DNA of 64,000 nt from positions 1,240,001-1,304,000 of the forward strand of contig NZ_CP127409.1 of the NCBI RefSeq assembly GCF_030291135.1, written 5' to 3'. Positions within the stretch are counted from its first letter, which is position 1, and every line of letters starts with the position of its first letter. The notes under the pieces were generated by a model, which was not told where the DNA came from, did not search any database, and was given only the letters and a program-made list of their open reading frames with translations. Positions 9,268 to 18,317 of the stretch are shown piece after piece. Origin of the DNA: Rhodanobacter thiooxydans. GTDB lineage: Bacteria > Pseudomonadota > Gammaproteobacteria > Xanthomonadales > Rhodanobacteraceae. The translations under genes were made by a program, and so were the position numbers.

Positions 9268-11796
9268 ATGCACACGAGTAGATTCAGAAAGATCACGGGG
9301 ACACAGCGGGTCAGGCTGGTCAGGTTGCCGCTCGCGGCGGCGATCTGCGTGGCGATGGCCGCACCGGCCTTCGCGCAGGATGCGGGCCAGGCCGCCACGC
9401 CGGCGCCAAAGGCGAAGACCACGACGCTCAGCGTGGTCAACGTGACCGCGCAGAAGCGCACCGAGAACCTGCAGAAGGTGCCGATCAGCATCAACGTGCT
9501 GGAGACCGACCAGCTCGAAGCGCTGCACGTGCAGAACTTCAACGACTACGTGAAGTACCTGCCCAGCGTCACCTTCCAGCAGGGCGGCGGCGGCATCGCC
9601 ACCGGCCCCGGCTTCGCCAGCATCTACATGCGCGGCGTCGCCAGCGGCGGCAACACCAACCACTCCGGCTCGCAGCCGAGCGTGGGCGTGTATCTGGACG
9701 ACCAGCCAGTCACCACCATCCAGGGCCCGCTCGACATCCACATGTACGACATCGCCCGCATCGAGGTGCTGGCCGGACCACAGGGCACGCTGTACGGCGC
9801 CAGCGCCGAGGCAGGCGCGCTGCGCATCATCACCAACAAGCCCGATCCGAGCGGCTTTGCGGCGAACTACACACTCGGCGTCAACAAGGTGGCGCATGGT
9901 GGTGTCGGCTTCACCGCCGAAGGCATGCTCAACCTGCCGATCAGCAAGAACGCGGCGGTGCGCCTGGTCGGCTGGCGCGAGCACGACGCAGGCTACATCG
10001 ACAACAAGGCCGGCTCGCGCACCTTCCCGGTGTCCGGCATCACCGTCAGCAATGCCGACAACTGCACGCCGGGCCCGATGCTGGAGTGCTTCGGGCACGC
10101 CCGCAAGCACTACAACGACGTCAACACCAACGGCGCCCGCGCCGCGCTGAAGGTCAACCTTGACGACAACTGGTCGATCAGCCCGACCCTGATGGGGCAG
10201 CAGACCATCTCGCACGGCACCTTCGCCAGCGACCCCTCCGTCGGCGACCTGGCGGTCACTCATTTCTATCCCGAGCGCGTCAACGACCGCTGGTGGCAGG
10301 GGGCGCTGACCGTGCAGGGCAAGATCGGCAACTTCGACCTGACCTACGCCTACGCGCATCTCAAGCGCAACCAGGAAGAGGCGACCGACTACAACGACTA
10401 CTCGTTCTGGTACGACACCCTGCTGTCCTACGGCGCCTATCTCAACGACAACAGCGGCAACCTGATCAACCCGTCCGAGTTCATCAGCGACCGCGATCGC
10501 TACACCAACAGCAGCCACGAACTGCGCATCGTCTCGCCGAGCGAGGACCGGCTGCGGGTGGTCGGCGGCGTGTTCTGGCAGAAGCAGAAGCACGACATCA
10601 TGCAGGACTACCAGATCAACAACCTGGCCACCTCGCTGTCGGTCGCCGGCTGGCCCAACACGATCTGGCTGACCCGGCAGATGCGCTACGACTACGACAA
10701 GGCGCTGTTCGGCGAACTGTCCTACGACCTCATTCCCGAGGTACTCACCGCTACGGTCGGCGAACGCTATTTCCGCACCAGCAACGACCTGTACGGCTTC
10801 TACGGCTTCAGCAAGGGCTTCTCGCCGAATTCGAGCTACGGCGAGGCCGGCTGCATCTCGCCGCAGCCGTTCATTGATGCGCCGTGCCTTGACTTCAACA
10901 AGCACGTGAAGGAAAGCGGCTCGCTCAGCAAGGTCAACGTGACCTGGAACATCTCGCCTACCAAGATGATCTATGCCACCCGCTCCGAGGGCTTCCGCCC
11001 GGGCGGCGTCAACCGTGCCGGCCAGCTGCCGCCCTACCAGGCGGACTTCCTGACCAACCTGGAGCTGGGCTGGAAGACCTCCTGGTTCGACAACCGTTTG
11101 TCGTTCAACGGCGCAGTGTTCCGCGAGAAATGGAACGACTTCCAGTTCAACATCCTCGGCGCCAACGGCCTCACCCAGATCAAGAACGCCAACTCGGCCC
11201 GCATCGACGGACTGGAGTCGCAACTGGTCTGGCAGGCCACCTACAACCTGAATCTCAGTACGGGCATCGCGCTGTACGACGCCAAGCTGACCGCGAACTA
11301 CTGCGGCTTCACCGACGCCAACGGCAACACGGTCACCTATTGCCCTGCCGGCACGGTCAACCCGTCCACCGGCGCAGTGGTGAGCGGACCGCTGGCCCCG
11401 AAGGGTACGCAGCTGCCGATCACGCCCCGCTTCAAGGCCAACCTGGTGGCACGCTACACCTTCAGCCTGGGCGAGAACGATGCGTTCGTCCAGGCCGCGT
11501 TCGTGCACGTGGGCCGGCGGACGACCGACCTGCGCCTGCTCGAGCGGAGCCTGCTCGGTGACCTGCCGGCGTACAACTCGGTCGATTTTTCCGCGGGCAT
11601 CCAGAAGGGCAGCTGGTCGCTCAACGCCTATGTCGACAACGTGTTCGACAAGCGGGCGGCGTTGTACAAGTTCACCGAGTGCGGCGTGACGATCTGCGGT
11701 GCCCACAATGTGGTGCCGCAGTATCCGAACGGGCAGGTGTACACGGGCTTCAGCCAGCCGCGCACGTTCGGCATCCGCTTCAAGCAGGAATTCTAG
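9268..11796 (+). CDS. TonB-dependent outer-membrane receptor
   Basis: An 842-residue receptor with a signal peptide cleaved after AAPAFAQ, a TonB-box-like segment (LSVVNVTAQK, near residue 55), a plug domain and a long beta-barrel ending in the terminal Phe (RFKQEF). Blocks such as VYLDDQPVTTIQGPLDIHMY and RIEVLAGPQGTLYGASAEAG are plug hallmarks. The start at 9268 is set by a strong Shine-Dalgarno (GGGGAGGG) 3-8 bases upstream. The substrate is not evident; siderophore-type and carbohydrate or secondary-metabolite receptors share this layout. Linkage to the TPR-sulfotransferase suggests a shared pathway, and a terminator follows. Confidence 0.92.
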   Translation: MHTSRFRKITGTQRVRLVRLPLAAAICVAMAAPAFAQDAGQAATPAPKAKTTTLSVVNVTAQKRTENLQKVPISINVLETDQLEALHVQNFNDYVKYLPSVTFQQGGGGIATGPGFASIYMRGVASGGNTNHSGSQPSVGVYLDDQPVTTIQGPLDIHMYDIARIEVLAGPQGTLYGASAEAGALRIITNKPDPSGFAANYTLGVNKVAHGGVGFTAEGMLNLPISKNAAVRLVGWREHDAGYIDNKAGSRTFPVSGITVSNADNCTPGPMLECFGHARKHYNDVNTNGARAALKVNLDDNWSISPTLMGQQTISHGTFASDPSVGDLAVTHFYPERVNDRWWQGALTVQGKIGNFDLTYAYAHLKRNQEEATDYNDYSFWYDTLLSYGAYLNDNSGNLINPSEFISDRDRYTNSSHELRIVSPSEDRLRVVGGVFWQKQKHDIMQDYQINNLATSLSVAGWPNTIWLTRQMRYDYDKALFGELSYDLIPEVLTATVGERYFRTSNDLYGFYGFSKGFSPNSSYGEAGCISPQPFIDAPCLDFNKHVKESGSLSKVNVTWNISPTKMIYATRSEGFRPGGVNRAGQLPPYQADFLTNLELGWKTSWFDNRLSFNGAVFREKWNDFQFNILGANGLTQIKNANSARIDGLESQLVWQATYNLNLSTGIALYDAKLTANYCGFTDANGNTVTYCPAGTVNPSTGAVVSGPLAPKGTQLPITPRFKANLVARYTFSLGENDAFVQAAFVHVGRRTTDLRLLERSLLGDLPAYNSVDFSAGIQKGSWSLNAYVDNVFDKRAALYKFTECGVTICGAHNVVPQYPNGQVYTGFSQPRTFGIRFKQEF

Positions 11797-11824
11797 GCGA
11801 TCGACTGTTGGTCATGCAGGACGG

Positions 11825-11850
11825 AAAGCCCTGGCGCGAGCCGGGGCTTT
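11825..11850 (+). terminator. Rho-independent terminator of the TonB receptor operon
   Basis: An 11-bp stem (11825-11835 with 11840-11850, one G-T pair) closes on the tetraloop GCGA and ends in four T residues. It starts 29 bases after the receptor stop codon. Confidence 0.9.
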
Positions 11851-11988
11851 TCATGGGTGGACGGCACCCTGCAGGATGAGCAGGCGGATTTTCGTGGAGG
11901 GATCGCTTCCTTCCATTCGATGCCAATCGAATCATCGGCAGTGGCCGCGCTCGGGCACCCAGGCGCCTGCAAACGGATGGCACGGGCC

Positions 11989-12021
11989 AAAAAAACGGCC
12001 GCACGAGGCGGCCGTTTTTTT
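11989..12021. terminator. Bidirectional terminator
   Basis: A 14-bp perfect stem: seven A then CGGCCGC at 11989-12002, loop ACGAG, GCGGCCG then seven T at 12008-12021. It is 3' of the lipoprotein gene on the minus strand and can also stop read-through from the receptor operon. Confidence 0.92.
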
Positions 12022-12040
12022 GGAGCCATGGCCGGAAGGA

Positions 12041-12406
12041 TCAATGACCCTTCGTGGCGTCCTTGGCGGCGGCAGCAGCGTCCTTGGCGGCGGCGGCAGC
12101 TTTGCCGGCGGCGTCAGCGGCGTTGCTGGCAGCGCTCTTCATGCTGTCAGCAGCGCTCGGGGCGGCGGTGCCGGCAGCAGCCGGAGCCGCAGCGGTGGAC
12201 GCCGGAGCAGCAGCCGGAGCCGCGGCGGTAGAAGCCGGAGCAGCAGCCGGAGCCGGAGCCTCAGCAGCCTTCTGCGCGGTATCGGCAGCTTGCTGAGCGG
12301 TGTCGGCTGACTTCTGGGCTTCTTGCGCGGAATCCTGCGCGCCGTTGCTGCATGCCGCCAACAGCGCGACGAGCGCGGCGGCGAGTAGGGTACGCGTAAA
12401 TTTCAT
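12041..12406 (-). CDS. Small Ala-rich lipoprotein
   Basis: A 121-residue protein with a lipoprotein signal peptide (lipobox LAAC, Cys19) followed by low-complexity Ala/Pro/Ser/Thr and a Lys/Ala-rich helix-forming C-terminus. The central part has two near-identical copies of an APASTAAAPAA unit, also visible as a DNA tandem repeat around 12170-12250, so length variation between strains is likely. The start is well supported by AAAGGAG seven bases upstream. It probably sits in a membrane as an anchored helical protein; no enzymatic function can be assigned. Confidence 0.8.
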   Translation of the reverse strand: MKFTRTLLAAALVALLAACSNGAQDSAQEAQKSADTAQQAADTAQKAAEAPAPAAAPASTAAAPAAAPASTAAAPAAAGTAAPSAADSMKSAASNAADAAGKAAAAAKDAAAAAKDATKGH

Positions 12407-12561
12407 GGTGGATCTCCTTTGCCGTGGAATGCCGTTTGGCCGTGTATTAATAGCGCTTTCGCGTTAATTGCGCCACATTTTTGTCGTGGTGCTTCAGTGC
12501 GTATTAAAAACCGATTTATCCGGCCGTCATGTGGATATCACCTGCTGGTCATGGATCGGCG

Positions 12562-13746
12562 TCAGTCGACGCGCTCCACGGCGATTGCCGTTGCCTCGCC
12601 GCCACCGATGCACAGGGACGCGACGCCGCGCTTGAGGCCGCGCGTCTTCAGCGCGTTCAACAAGGTCACCACCAGGCGGGCGCCGCTGGCGCCGATCGGG
12701 TGGCCCAGCGCGCAGGCGCCGCCGTTGACGTTGAGCTTGTCGTGCGGGATGCCGAGTTCCTTCATCGGGGTCATTGCGACCACCGCGAACGCCTCGTTGA
12801 TCTCGAACAGGTCGACCTCGCCCACCTTCCAGCCGGCCTTGTCCAGGACCTTCTGGATCGCGCCGACCGGCGCAGTGGTGAACCACTCCGGTTCCTGCGA
12901 ATGGGTGGCGTGCGCCACGATGCGCGCCAGCGGTTTCAGGCCGCGCTTGTTCGCATCGTCGGCCGACAGCAGCACCACGGCGGCGGCACCGTCGGAGATG
13001 CTGGACGAGCTGGCCGCGGTGATCGTGCCGTTCTCCTTGCGGAAGGCCGGCTTCAGCGAGGGGATCTTGGCCACGTCGGAACGGCCGGGTTGCTCATCGG
13101 TGTCGACCACCACGTCGCCCTTGCGGCCGCTGACTGTCACCGGCACGATCTCGCCGGCGAACGCGCCGTTCTGCTGCGCGGCCTTGGCCCGGTTGACCGA
13201 CTCGATCGCGAACGCGTCCTGCGCTTCGCGGGTGAAGTGGTACTTGTCGGCGCACAGCTCGCCGAACACACCCATCGCCTTGCCGTCGTACGGGTTGGTC
13301 AGGCCGTCCCAGGCCATGTGGTCGACCAGCTGGCCGTCGCCGTAGCGGATGCCGGTGCGCGCCTGCACCATGTGCGGCGCGTTGGTCATCGACTCCATGC
13401 CGCCGGCTACCACCACGCTCGCCGAGCCGGCCTTGATCAGGTCATGGCCCAGCATGATCGCCTTCATGCCCGAGCCGCACACCTTGTTGATCGTGGTACA
13501 GCCGGTGCCGGCCGGCAGGTCGGCGCCCAGCGACGCCTGGCGCGCCGGCGCCTGGCCGAGGTTGGCCGGCAGCACGCAACCCATGATCACCTCGCCGACG
13601 TCGGCCGGGGCGACCCCGGACTGCTCCAGCGCGGCGCGGATCGCAGTGGCGCCGAGCTTCGGGGTGGGGACGCCGGTGAACTGGCCGAGGAAGGAGCCGA
13701 TGGCGGTGCGCTTGGCACCGACGATGACGACGCTGACATCCGACAT
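12562..13746 (-). CDS. atoB: Acetyl-CoA acetyltransferase (thiolase II)
   Basis: A 394-residue thiolase that cleaves acetoacetyl-CoA to two acetyl-CoA, or condenses them. The nucleophile is Cys90 (NKVCGSGMKAI). The second and third active-site blocks are NGGACALGHPIGASGAR and SLCIGGGEATA. The start at 13746 has GGAG seven bases upstream. It can finish leucine catabolism by using the acetoacetate arm produced by HMG-CoA lyase after CoA activation; thiolases of this type also serve butanoate or PHB metabolism. Confidence 0.93.
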   Translation of the reverse strand: MSDVSVVIVGAKRTAIGSFLGQFTGVPTPKLGATAIRAALEQSGVAPADVGEVIMGCVLPANLGQAPARQASLGADLPAGTGCTTINKVCGSGMKAIMLGHDLIKAGSASVVVAGGMESMTNAPHMVQARTGIRYGDGQLVDHMAWDGLTNPYDGKAMGVFGELCADKYHFTREAQDAFAIESVNRAKAAQQNGAFAGEIVPVTVSGRKGDVVVDTDEQPGRSDVAKIPSLKPAFRKENGTITAASSSSISDGAAAVVLLSADDANKRGLKPLARIVAHATHSQEPEWFTTAPVGAIQKVLDKAGWKVGEVDLFEINEAFAVVAMTPMKELGIPHDKLNVNGGACALGHPIGASGARLVVTLLNALKTRGLKRGVASLCIGGGEATAIAVERVD

Positions 13747-13974
13747 GGGTAACTCCGCTTGCAAGACTTGAGGGGCGCGAACGCCTGACAGACAACCGCA
13801 CAATTATCGCAGCCTGCCGCAAAGCTCGGCAAACAGCCGCAAGTCCTTGCGGCGCCTGGATTTGCACCCTGTTTCATTGGATTTTCGTTGTGCCAAGATA
13901 CGCGTCGGGGCAAGCGGCGGCGTATCCATCGCGCCGTCGCTGCATGGGATCGGATGGTGTGGTCAGGGGTAGGA

Positions 13975-16833
13975 ATGAAAATGCTCGACTCGGGTTGGCG
14001 ATGTCGCGAAATGGCTTGGTTGGTGGCCATGGCACTGGGGCTGAGTGCCTGCGGCGGGGGCGGCGGCAGCAAGCCCACGCCGCCGCCAGCGGTGCCGTCT
14101 TCCCCGCCGCCGGCGCCACCACCCTCACCGCCGCCCAGTACCCAACCACCGCTGGATGCCCAGCTCTCGATCACCCGGGCCAACGCCGCGCAAAGCCTGG
14201 GCTACACCGGCGTCGGCGTGACCATCGGCGTGGTCGACAGCGGCATCATGCGCAGCAATCCCACCGTGACCGGGCGGGTCACGCAGGAACTGATCTACGT
14301 CGACCCCACGGTCAACAACACGTCCATCGACGACGTGGTCGGCCACGGCACCTGGGTGTCGGAGATCGCCGCCGGCCGGGCGTTCGACAAGTTTCCCGGT
14401 GGCATCGCGCCCGGTGCCAGCCTGGTCTCGGCACGCATCATCAGCGACGTCACACCGAAGGATGACGGTTCCGGCCAGGGCAACGCGGTGACCGCCGCCG
14501 ACGCGGCCTTCTTCGCACAGACGCTCAACCCGGCCCTGATCAGTGCCGGCGTGCAGGTGATGAACAACTCCTGGGGCGGCATCTACTGGGACACCACCAA
14601 CGCCTCGATCAACCAGGCCTTCGGCCAGGCCTACCAGCCGTTCGTGGTGCAGCATGGCGGCTTGGTGGTGTTCGCGGCGGGCAACGAATCACGCACCAGT
14701 CCCAGCGACATCGCCAGCCTGCCCACGGTGGCGCCGGGCTTGGGGCTGGACCAGGGTTGGCTGGTCGCGGTGGCGCTGGACAGCAACCATCCCACCCAGC
14801 TGGCGAGCTATTCCAACGCCTGCGGGCGGACCATGAACTATTGCCTGGCCGCGCCGGGTGACGTGATCGTGCTGGACAAGGACACCACGGCCAGCACCAC
14901 CAACCCCACCTACTGGGTCGTCAGCGGTACCTCATTCGCGGCGCCGGAGGTGTCGGGCGCGGCAGCGCTGGTGTGGCAGGCTTTTCCGTATTTCAGCAAC
15001 GACCTGGTGCGGCAGACCCTGCTCGGCACCGCGCGCGATCTCGGCGCGCCCGGTCCCGACCCCACGTTCGGCTACGGAGCCCTGGACGTGTTCGCGGCAG
15101 TCCAGGGGCCGGCAAAGTTCGACTGGGGCGATGTCACTGTGAATTTCAGCGGTACCTCGACCTGGAGCAATCCGATCTCCGGTGCCGGCGGGTTGATCAA
15201 GCAGGGGTCGGGCCGGCTGAACCTCTGGGGCGGCGAAAGCAGCTATACCGGCCTCACCCAGGTGCAGGGCGGCACGCTCGCCGTGGCGGGGTTGCACAGC
15301 CCGGTGGAGATTGGCGCGGCGGGCACGCTGATGTCCGCTTCCACACAGCTGAATCCCACCGGCTTCTCGGTCTACAACGACGTGACCAATGCCGGCGTTC
15401 TGGTGGTGAGCCAGGGCGACGTCCATCTGAGTGGCAACTACGTGCAGCAGGGCAACGGGCGAATGGCGGTATCGCTGGGCTCGCAGCTGTACGTGAACGG
15501 CACGGCCACCTTGTCCGGCGGCGATCTTTACGTGTACGGCGCCAATGCCAATTACACGCTCAACTCGCATACGACGGTGTTGTCCGCTTATGGTGGTTTG
15601 ACGGGCACTTTTTCGGCGCTGAGCGCGGCGCCCAGCGTGGCGCTGACCGCTACGCTGGGTTACGACGCCAGCAGCGCCTGGCTCGACGTGCAGCAGGTGA
15701 ACCTGAGCCAGATCCAGGGCCTGCCGTACACCGCCGCCAGCTTCGGCGCCGCGCTGCGCACGCAGAGCGCGTTCCAGCAGATCAACAGCCAGTTGCAGGG
15801 TGTCGCCGGCGGAACACCCACCGGCGCAGGCTTTGTCGCCGGCGCCGCAAGTCTGCAGCACGCGGTGTCCACCGATGTCATGCAGCGTTCGCTGGAAAGC
15901 CTTTCCGGCCAGTTGCACGCGGCCAGCGCGGCGATGACCTTCGAGGCGATCGACGCCGGTACGCGGGCACTGTCCGACCGTTTCGACAGCCTGCTCGATG
16001 CCCCGCAGGTTGGTGCCTGGACGCAGGGTCTTGGCTATCACGGCGGCATGTCGCGCAGCGGCTACGGGAACGTCGGCTACGACCTCAGCGGTGCGCTGGT
16101 CGGGCAGGACCTGCGCGTCGGCAGCAACGGCATCGCCGGCTATGCGCTGAGCCAGAGCCAGGGCCTGGGGCGGTTGGCCGAAAGCGCAGACCAGGGCCGC
16201 AGTCGCGCGCTGGAAGGCATGCTTTACGGCGGCATGGTGCATGGTTCGTGGTACGCCATGGGCCGCTTCGGCGTCGGCAGCTATCAGGAAACCATGCGTC
16301 GCCAGTTGCAACTGGGCAACCAGTTCGCCGGGGTCGCCAGCGACGTCCATGGCCGCTACGGCGTGGCCTATGGCGAAAGCGGTTACCGCTTCGACCTGGG
16401 CCGCACGCAGCTCACCCCGTACATGAACCTGCAGTACGCGCAAACCCGGCGCGATGGTTTCGACGAGCTGGGCGCCTACGGTTTTGGCCTGAAGTCGGCG
16501 GCGCAGAGCACGGCGCGCTGGCAGGCCGGCACGGGCCTGCGTGCCAGCCACGAATGGGCGCTGGCCGGTGGCGGCAGCCTCAGCCTGCAGGGGCGCATGC
16601 TGTGGCAGCAATCGTTCGGCCTGCGCGGCGAGGCCTTCGATGCCAGCTTCAGCGGGATCAACCAGTTCGCCCCGGTAGGTGGTATCGGCCTGTCACGTTA
16701 CGGCGGCATGATCGGCACCACGCTGGACTGGAAGATGACGCCGCGCGCCAGCCTGCAGTTCGGCTACGACCGTTACCTGGGGCAGGGCCGGCAGGCGCAG
16801 ATGGCCAGCGCCAGTTTCAGCTGGGCGTTCTGA
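13975..16833 (+). CDS. Subtilisin-like (S8) autotransporter with lipobox
   Basis: A 952-residue protein. The signal peptide ends in a lipobox LSAC (Cys26), followed by Gly and a Pro-rich linker, an S8 serine protease domain (Asp88 in VVDSG, His124 in GHGTW, Ser320 in GTSFAAPEVSG), passenger-associated repeat sequence (residues about 402-440, GGTLAVAG) and a C-terminal autotransporter barrel ending SFSWAF. This layout matches lipidated surface proteases such as Neisseria NalP and Bordetella SphB1, which process other surface proteins. AGGGG precedes the chosen ATG at 13975. The substrate is unknown. Confidence 0.9.
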   Translation: MKMLDSGWRCREMAWLVAMALGLSACGGGGGSKPTPPPAVPSSPPPAPPPSPPPSTQPPLDAQLSITRANAAQSLGYTGVGVTIGVVDSGIMRSNPTVTGRVTQELIYVDPTVNNTSIDDVVGHGTWVSEIAAGRAFDKFPGGIAPGASLVSARIISDVTPKDDGSGQGNAVTAADAAFFAQTLNPALISAGVQVMNNSWGGIYWDTTNASINQAFGQAYQPFVVQHGGLVVFAAGNESRTSPSDIASLPTVAPGLGLDQGWLVAVALDSNHPTQLASYSNACGRTMNYCLAAPGDVIVLDKDTTASTTNPTYWVVSGTSFAAPEVSGAAALVWQAFPYFSNDLVRQTLLGTARDLGAPGPDPTFGYGALDVFAAVQGPAKFDWGDVTVNFSGTSTWSNPISGAGGLIKQGSGRLNLWGGESSYTGLTQVQGGTLAVAGLHSPVEIGAAGTLMSASTQLNPTGFSVYNDVTNAGVLVVSQGDVHLSGNYVQQGNGRMAVSLGSQLYVNGTATLSGGDLYVYGANANYTLNSHTTVLSAYGGLTGTFSALSAAPSVALTATLGYDASSAWLDVQQVNLSQIQGLPYTAASFGAALRTQSAFQQINSQLQGVAGGTPTGAGFVAGAASLQHAVSTDVMQRSLESLSGQLHAASAAMTFEAIDAGTRALSDRFDSLLDAPQVGAWTQGLGYHGGMSRSGYGNVGYDLSGALVGQDLRVGSNGIAGYALSQSQGLGRLAESADQGRSRALEGMLYGGMVHGSWYAMGRFGVGSYQETMRRQLQLGNQFAGVASDVHGRYGVAYGESGYRFDLGRTQLTPYMNLQYAQTRRDGFDELGAYGFGLKSAAQSTARWQAGTGLRASHEWALAGGGSLSLQGRMLWQQSFGLRGEAFDASFSGINQFAPVGGIGLSRYGGMIGTTLDWKMTPRASLQFGYDRYLGQGRQAQMASASFSWAF

Positions 16834-16854
16834 GCATATCGGTGCACACAAACG

Positions 16855-16879
16855 AAAGGCCCGCATGGTGCGGGCCTTT
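16855..16879 (+). terminator. Terminator of the autotransporter gene
   Basis: A perfect 10-bp stem AAAGGCCCGC / GCGGGCCTTT with a 5-nt loop, followed by a further T, 21 bases after the stop codon. Confidence 0.9.
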
Positions 16880-16903
16880 TGTTTTCCGATGTGGCGAAAT
16901 TAC

Positions 16904-16973
16904 GCCTTGCCGTGGAACAGCTCGCGGCCAATCAGCATGCGGCGGAATTCGGTTCGATGTGCCGGCGCCGATG
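16904..16973 (-). pseudogene. Duplicated 3' tail of ivd
   Basis: This segment repeats the last codons of the adjacent isovaleryl-CoA dehydrogenase gene (16998-17062), 94 bases further on. Read on the minus strand it still encodes [14 protein letters not shown] and a stop, identical in protein to the ivd C-terminus, but upstream of that it carries small indels and loses frame. It is a vestigial tandem duplication squeezed between ivd and the autotransporter terminator. Confidence 0.85.
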
Positions 16974-16993
16974 CCTTTGTCGGTGTATGTACC

Positions 16994-18151
16994 TCAAGCC
17001 TTGCCGTGGAACAGCTCGCGGCCGATCAGCATGCGGCGGATCTCGTTGGTGCCGGCGCCGATCTCGTACAGCTTGGCGTCGCGCAGCAGGCGGCCGGCGG
17101 GGAACTCGTTGATGTAGCCGTTGCCGCCGAGCGACTGGATCGCCTCCAATGCCACCTTCACCGCGTTGACTGAGGCGTTGAGCAGGCAGGCGGCCGGATC
17201 GATGCGCGACTTGACGCCGCTGTCGAACTGCTGCGCCACCATGTAGGCAAACCCGCGCGAGCTCTGCAGCGCGGTGTACATGTCGGCGACCTTCGCCTGC
17301 ATGATCTCGAAGGTGCCGATCGGCGCGTTGAACTGCTTGCGCTCGCGCACGTAGGGCAGGGTGATGTCGATCGCCGCCTGCATCAGGCCGATCGGGCCGC
17401 CGGACAGCACCAGTCGCTCGGTGTCCAGCCCGTTCATCAGCACGCGCACACCTTCGTTGACTTCGCCGACGATGTTCGCGGCGGGGATCTCGCAGTTGTC
17501 GAACACCAGCTCGCAGGTGTTCGAGCCGCGCATGCCCAGCTTGTCCAGCTTCTGCGCGGTGGAAAAACCCTTCATGCCCTTCTCGACGATGAAGGCGGTC
17601 ATGCAGCGGCTGCCGGCGGTGCGCGGCGCGGTGCGCATGTAGACCAGCAGCACGTCGGCATCCGGTCCGTTGGTGATCCACATCTTGTTGCCGTTGGCGA
17701 CCCACACGTCGCCGCGCAGCTCGGCCTTGCAGCTCATCGAGCCGACCACGTCGGAACCGGCGCCCGGCTCGCTCATCGCCAGAGCGCCGACGTGTTCGCC
17801 GCTGCACAGCTTCGGCAGGTACTTCTGTTTCTGCGCTTCGTTGCCGTTGTGGAAGATGTTGTTGACGCACAGGTTGGAATGCGCACCGTAGGACAGGCCG
17901 ACCGAGCCGGACGCGCGCGAGATCTCCTCCATCGCCACCATGTGCGCCAGGAAGCCCATGCCGCTGCCGCCGTATGCCTCGGCAACCGTCACGCCAAGCA
18001 GGCCCATCTCGCCGAACTTGCGCCACAGGTCGGCCGGGAACAGGTTGTCTCGGTCGATCTTGTCCGCGCGCGGGGCGATCTCCTTTTCCGCAAACGCATG
18101 CACGGACTCGCGCAGCAGGTCGATGTCTTCTCCGAGCGGAAACGGACGCAT
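16994..18151 (-). CDS. ivd: Isovaleryl-CoA dehydrogenase
   Basis: A 385-residue FAD acyl-CoA dehydrogenase converting isovaleryl-CoA to 3-methylcrotonyl-CoA in leucine degradation and passing electrons to ETF. The catalytic base is Glu245 in [12 protein letters not shown], equivalent to human IVD Glu254. The position that holds the base in other acyl-CoA dehydrogenases is Gly/Ala here ([12 protein letters not shown]), which is diagnostic for IVD. Blocks [15 protein letters not shown] and WITNG are the usual substrate and FAD regions. AAGGAG lies six bases before the ATG. Confidence 0.95.
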   Translation of the reverse strand: MRPFPLGEDIDLLRESVHAFAEKEIAPRADKIDRDNLFPADLWRKFGEMGLLGVTVAEAYGGSGMGFLAHMVAMEEISRASGSVGLSYGAHSNLCVNNIFHNGNEAQKQKYLPKLCSGEHVGALAMSEPGAGSDVVGSMSCKAELRGDVWVANGNKMWITNGPDADVLLVYMRTAPRTAGSRCMTAFIVEKGMKGFSTAQKLDKLGMRGSNTCELVFDNCEIPAANIVGEVNEGVRVLMNGLDTERLVLSGGPIGLMQAAIDITLPYVRERKQFNAPIGTFEIMQAKVADMYTALQSSRGFAYMVAQQFDSGVKSRIDPAACLLNASVNAVKVALEAIQSLGGNGYINEFPAGRLLRDAKLYEIGAGTNEIRRMLIGRELFHGKA

Positions 18152-18317
18152 GGCGAACTCCTTGGATGCAGGCCGGCGATTTTAGCCTACGTTGCCCGGC
18201 AGCGCCGGTGAATCGCAGGTGTCTGGAACGCCCGGCTTTTGCAGCCCGGGCATTGTCCCTCGCTTCTGGCGCGTGCACCGGCGTCGGGTGGCGGCCAGTG
18301 TCCGCCCTGCAAAAACG

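Noticed and set aside
7063..11706. A 1547-codon open frame on the minus strand
   Set aside because: It lies antisense to the TPR-sulfotransferase and TonB receptor, whose protein signatures are clear. Its composition (Arg, Gln, Val, His-rich) is what high-GC antisense frames give.
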